A DNA stretch of 64,000 nucleotides, from contig CAVPDA010000013.1 of NCBI GenBank assembly GCA_963702495.1, forward strand, positions 1-64,000, in the 5' to 3' direction. The DNA comes from CAVPDA01 sp963702495. GTDB lineage: Bacteria; Pseudomonadota; Gammaproteobacteria; Burkholderiales; Rhodocyclaceae. This document shows, one piece after another, positions 62,853 through 64,000 of this stretch; the stretch's first letter is position 1; every line of letters starts with the position of its first letter. The position numbers and the translations under genes are program-made. The notes beneath the pieces are model-generated. The model was not told the DNA's origin and did not search any database. It saw only the letters and a program-made list of their open reading frames with translations.

Positions 62853-63584
62853 TCAACCCCGCCGGATGATGGCGTCCCCGACGCGCAGACCCAGTTGCGC
62901 GGCGGCACTGCCCTGGTTCACCGCGATCTCCACCAGGCCGACGCTGTTCTCGTACCAGAAGGCCTCACCGGCCGCCGCCGAGGAAAATACGTGGGCATGG
63001 CCGAGGGACCGCCCGCCAACCTCGATGCGCTCCTCCCGGCGCACGACGCCGGCGCGCAGCCCGGTCATGGCATTGCCGAAGTGATCGATGTAGATGACCT
63101 GGGGCAGGTCCTGCGCCCCGAGCTGTACCGCGAGCCGATCCGTGGCTTGCAGTTTATCGGCGGGAAACCGCCCGTCCGCCAGCCACGCCGCCACCGGCGC
63201 AAACAGGTCGCGCCCATGGAAGGAATTCAACAACCGTTCCGGGCGCCAGACGATGCGCCAGCACTGGCTCGAAGTGGCGCGCGCCGCCACCACCGCGAGC
63301 AGTCCGTTGTCCGGCCCGACGAACCACTTGTCATGGGCACGGATCACCACCGCGTCGCGTGCGCTGCCGACGCCGGGATCGACCACCGCCAGCAACACCG
63401 ATTCGACCGGAAACTGCGCCTGCAGGGCGGCCAGTAGATGCGCCGCTGCAGGGATGTGGAAGGCCGGCGCTTCGTGCAGCAGATCGAGAATCGTCACCGG
63501 CCGACCCGCATGGGACAGCAGCGACGCTTTCAGTTGCGGCACATAGACGTCGGCGGCGCCGAAGTCGGTGAAGAGGACGAGCAT
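62853..63584 (-). CDS. SAM hydrolase (adenosine-forming), DUF62 family
   Basis: 243 residues. [53 protein letters not shown] and [19 protein letters not shown] match the SAM hydrolase/halogenase fold; in the hydrolase subgroup the Asp-Arg-His set activates water. It splits S-adenosylmethionine to adenosine and methionine. The C-terminal cap has [18 protein letters not shown]. Upstream of prfC on the same strand with a 134-base gap. Confidence 0.9.
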   Translation of the reverse strand: MLVLFTDFGAADVYVPQLKASLLSHAGRPVTILDLLHEAPAFHIPAAAHLLAALQAQFPVESVLLAVVDPGVGSARDAVVIRAHDKWFVGPDNGLLAVVAARATSSQCWRIVWRPERLLNSFHGRDLFAPVAAWLADGRFPADKLQATDRLAVQLGAQDLPQVIYIDHFGNAMTGLRAGVVRREERIEVGGRSLGHAHVFSSAAAGEAFWYENSVGLVEIAVNQGSAAAQLGLRVGDAIIRRG

Positions 63585-63864
63585 GGCGCAAGATTAGCGG
63601 AAATCTTCGCTCCCCACCGGCCTGGCGCCTGCGCTGCCCCTCGCTCTATTCGGCGCGAGCGGGGAGGGCGGTGACGTCCGCATACGGCTGGCTGGCGAAC
63701 GCGTCCAGGTAGTGGTACCGTGCGCGCTCCGAGGGCAACCGGCCTTGAAGGGGATCGGTAACCGCCTCCCGGCCGCCGCCGGACACGAGCCCGCCTGGAG
63801 CCGAACGGGGAGAAACGATGCAAACGGCAATGAACGTCCGCCACAGCGAAGAGGAAGGGACATC
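63585..63864. other. Intergenic region before zwf
   Basis: No recognised gene. GAGGAAGGG at 63851-63859 is the ribosome binding site of zwf. Divergent promoters for the SAM hydrolase gene and zwf are expected here. Confidence 0.35.
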
Positions 63865-64000
63865 ATGACCGCCGCGGATGCGGCCGCGACATCGCCGCCC
63901 CAGGGCCAGATCGCCGATCCCTGCGTCATGGTGATCTTCGGCGCCAGCGGCGATCTGACCAAGCGCAAGCTGATACCGGCGCTGTACAACCTGGCGAAGG
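63865..64000 (+). CDS. zwf: Glucose-6-phosphate dehydrogenase, 5' partial
   Basis: ATG 63865 opens an Ala-rich 17-residue leader, then [20 protein letters not shown] and PALYNLAK before the window ends. [11 protein letters not shown] is the NADP-binding motif of Zwf, first enzyme of the oxidative pentose phosphate and Entner-Doudoroff pathways. Only 45 codons are visible. Confidence 0.9.
   Translation, partial: MTAADAAATSPPQGQIADPCVMVIFGASGDLTKRKLIPALYNLAK

Overview
The right-hand four fifths of the window (about 12-64 kb) looks like the chromosome of a high-GC betaproteobacterium, probably close to Rhodocyclales. This is inferred from the run mltG-tmk-holB-pilZ-tatD, ygfZ next to a DUF4936 gene, a DUF6116 protein, parE/parC, and full-length tex and ettA. 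No rRNA, tRNA or CRISPR array was seen, so the genus cannot be fixed.

Left segment (1-10.1 kb). By eye it has lower GC and most of its genes are broken by several frameshifts: a NylB-like serine hydrolase, a WD40-repeat protein, an unidentified block, a malic enzyme, a radical SAM/SPASM protein and a family 2 glycosyltransferase. Only a short-chain dehydrogenase is intact. The malic enzyme and SDR resemble those of anaerobic, Deltaproteobacteria-like organisms. A large inverted repeat lies at 3570-3710. The segment is either decaying foreign DNA or badly sequenced, since some indels sit in homopolymers. It ends near a sigma-factor remnant and a nearly complete IS630-family element (10436-11643, TA target duplication) whose transposase is frameshifted.

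Copper-oxidase operon (11.7-15.3 kb, minus strand). A Tat-exported multicopper oxidase, an SCO1/SenC protein and a secreted YVTN-type beta-propeller form a compact unit. It ends in a clear intrinsic terminator and has a palindrome upstream.

Accessory island (15.4-26.3 kb). It holds a truncated ABC transporter, a lipoprotein hydrolase coupled to an MFS exporter, a decayed TumE-like toxin-antitoxin pair, an intact FitAB-type pair with a visible operator, a primase-helicase of the TOTE conflict-system type collapsed by an internal deletion, a SWIM-SNF2 ATPase and an intact HigBA pair. This looks like the remains of a defence or conflict island.

Signalling and housekeeping (26.6-41 kb). A multi-PAS/GAF histidine kinase gene is split by one in-frame TGA. 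Then come tadA-ldt-GNAT as overlapping genes, NRDE/DUF4936/ygfZ on the opposite strand, mltG-tmk-holB-pilZ-tatD, an ankyrin gene with a one-base frameshift, and parE.

parE-to-parC interval (41.1-50.8 kb). The two topoisomerase IV genes are separated by a 1393-residue SNF2 ATPase, a membrane GGDEF protein, a VapBC pair and an Mrr-type restriction enzyme, another small defence-like insertion.

Right end (50.8-64 kb). EamA exporter, PatB/MalY-type C-S lyase, GAF-GAF-GGDEF-EAL protein with a degenerate cyclase motif, ettA, tex, two small ORFs, prfC with a C-terminal frameshift, a SAM hydrolase and the start of zwf. REP-like hairpins lie in several intergenic gaps.
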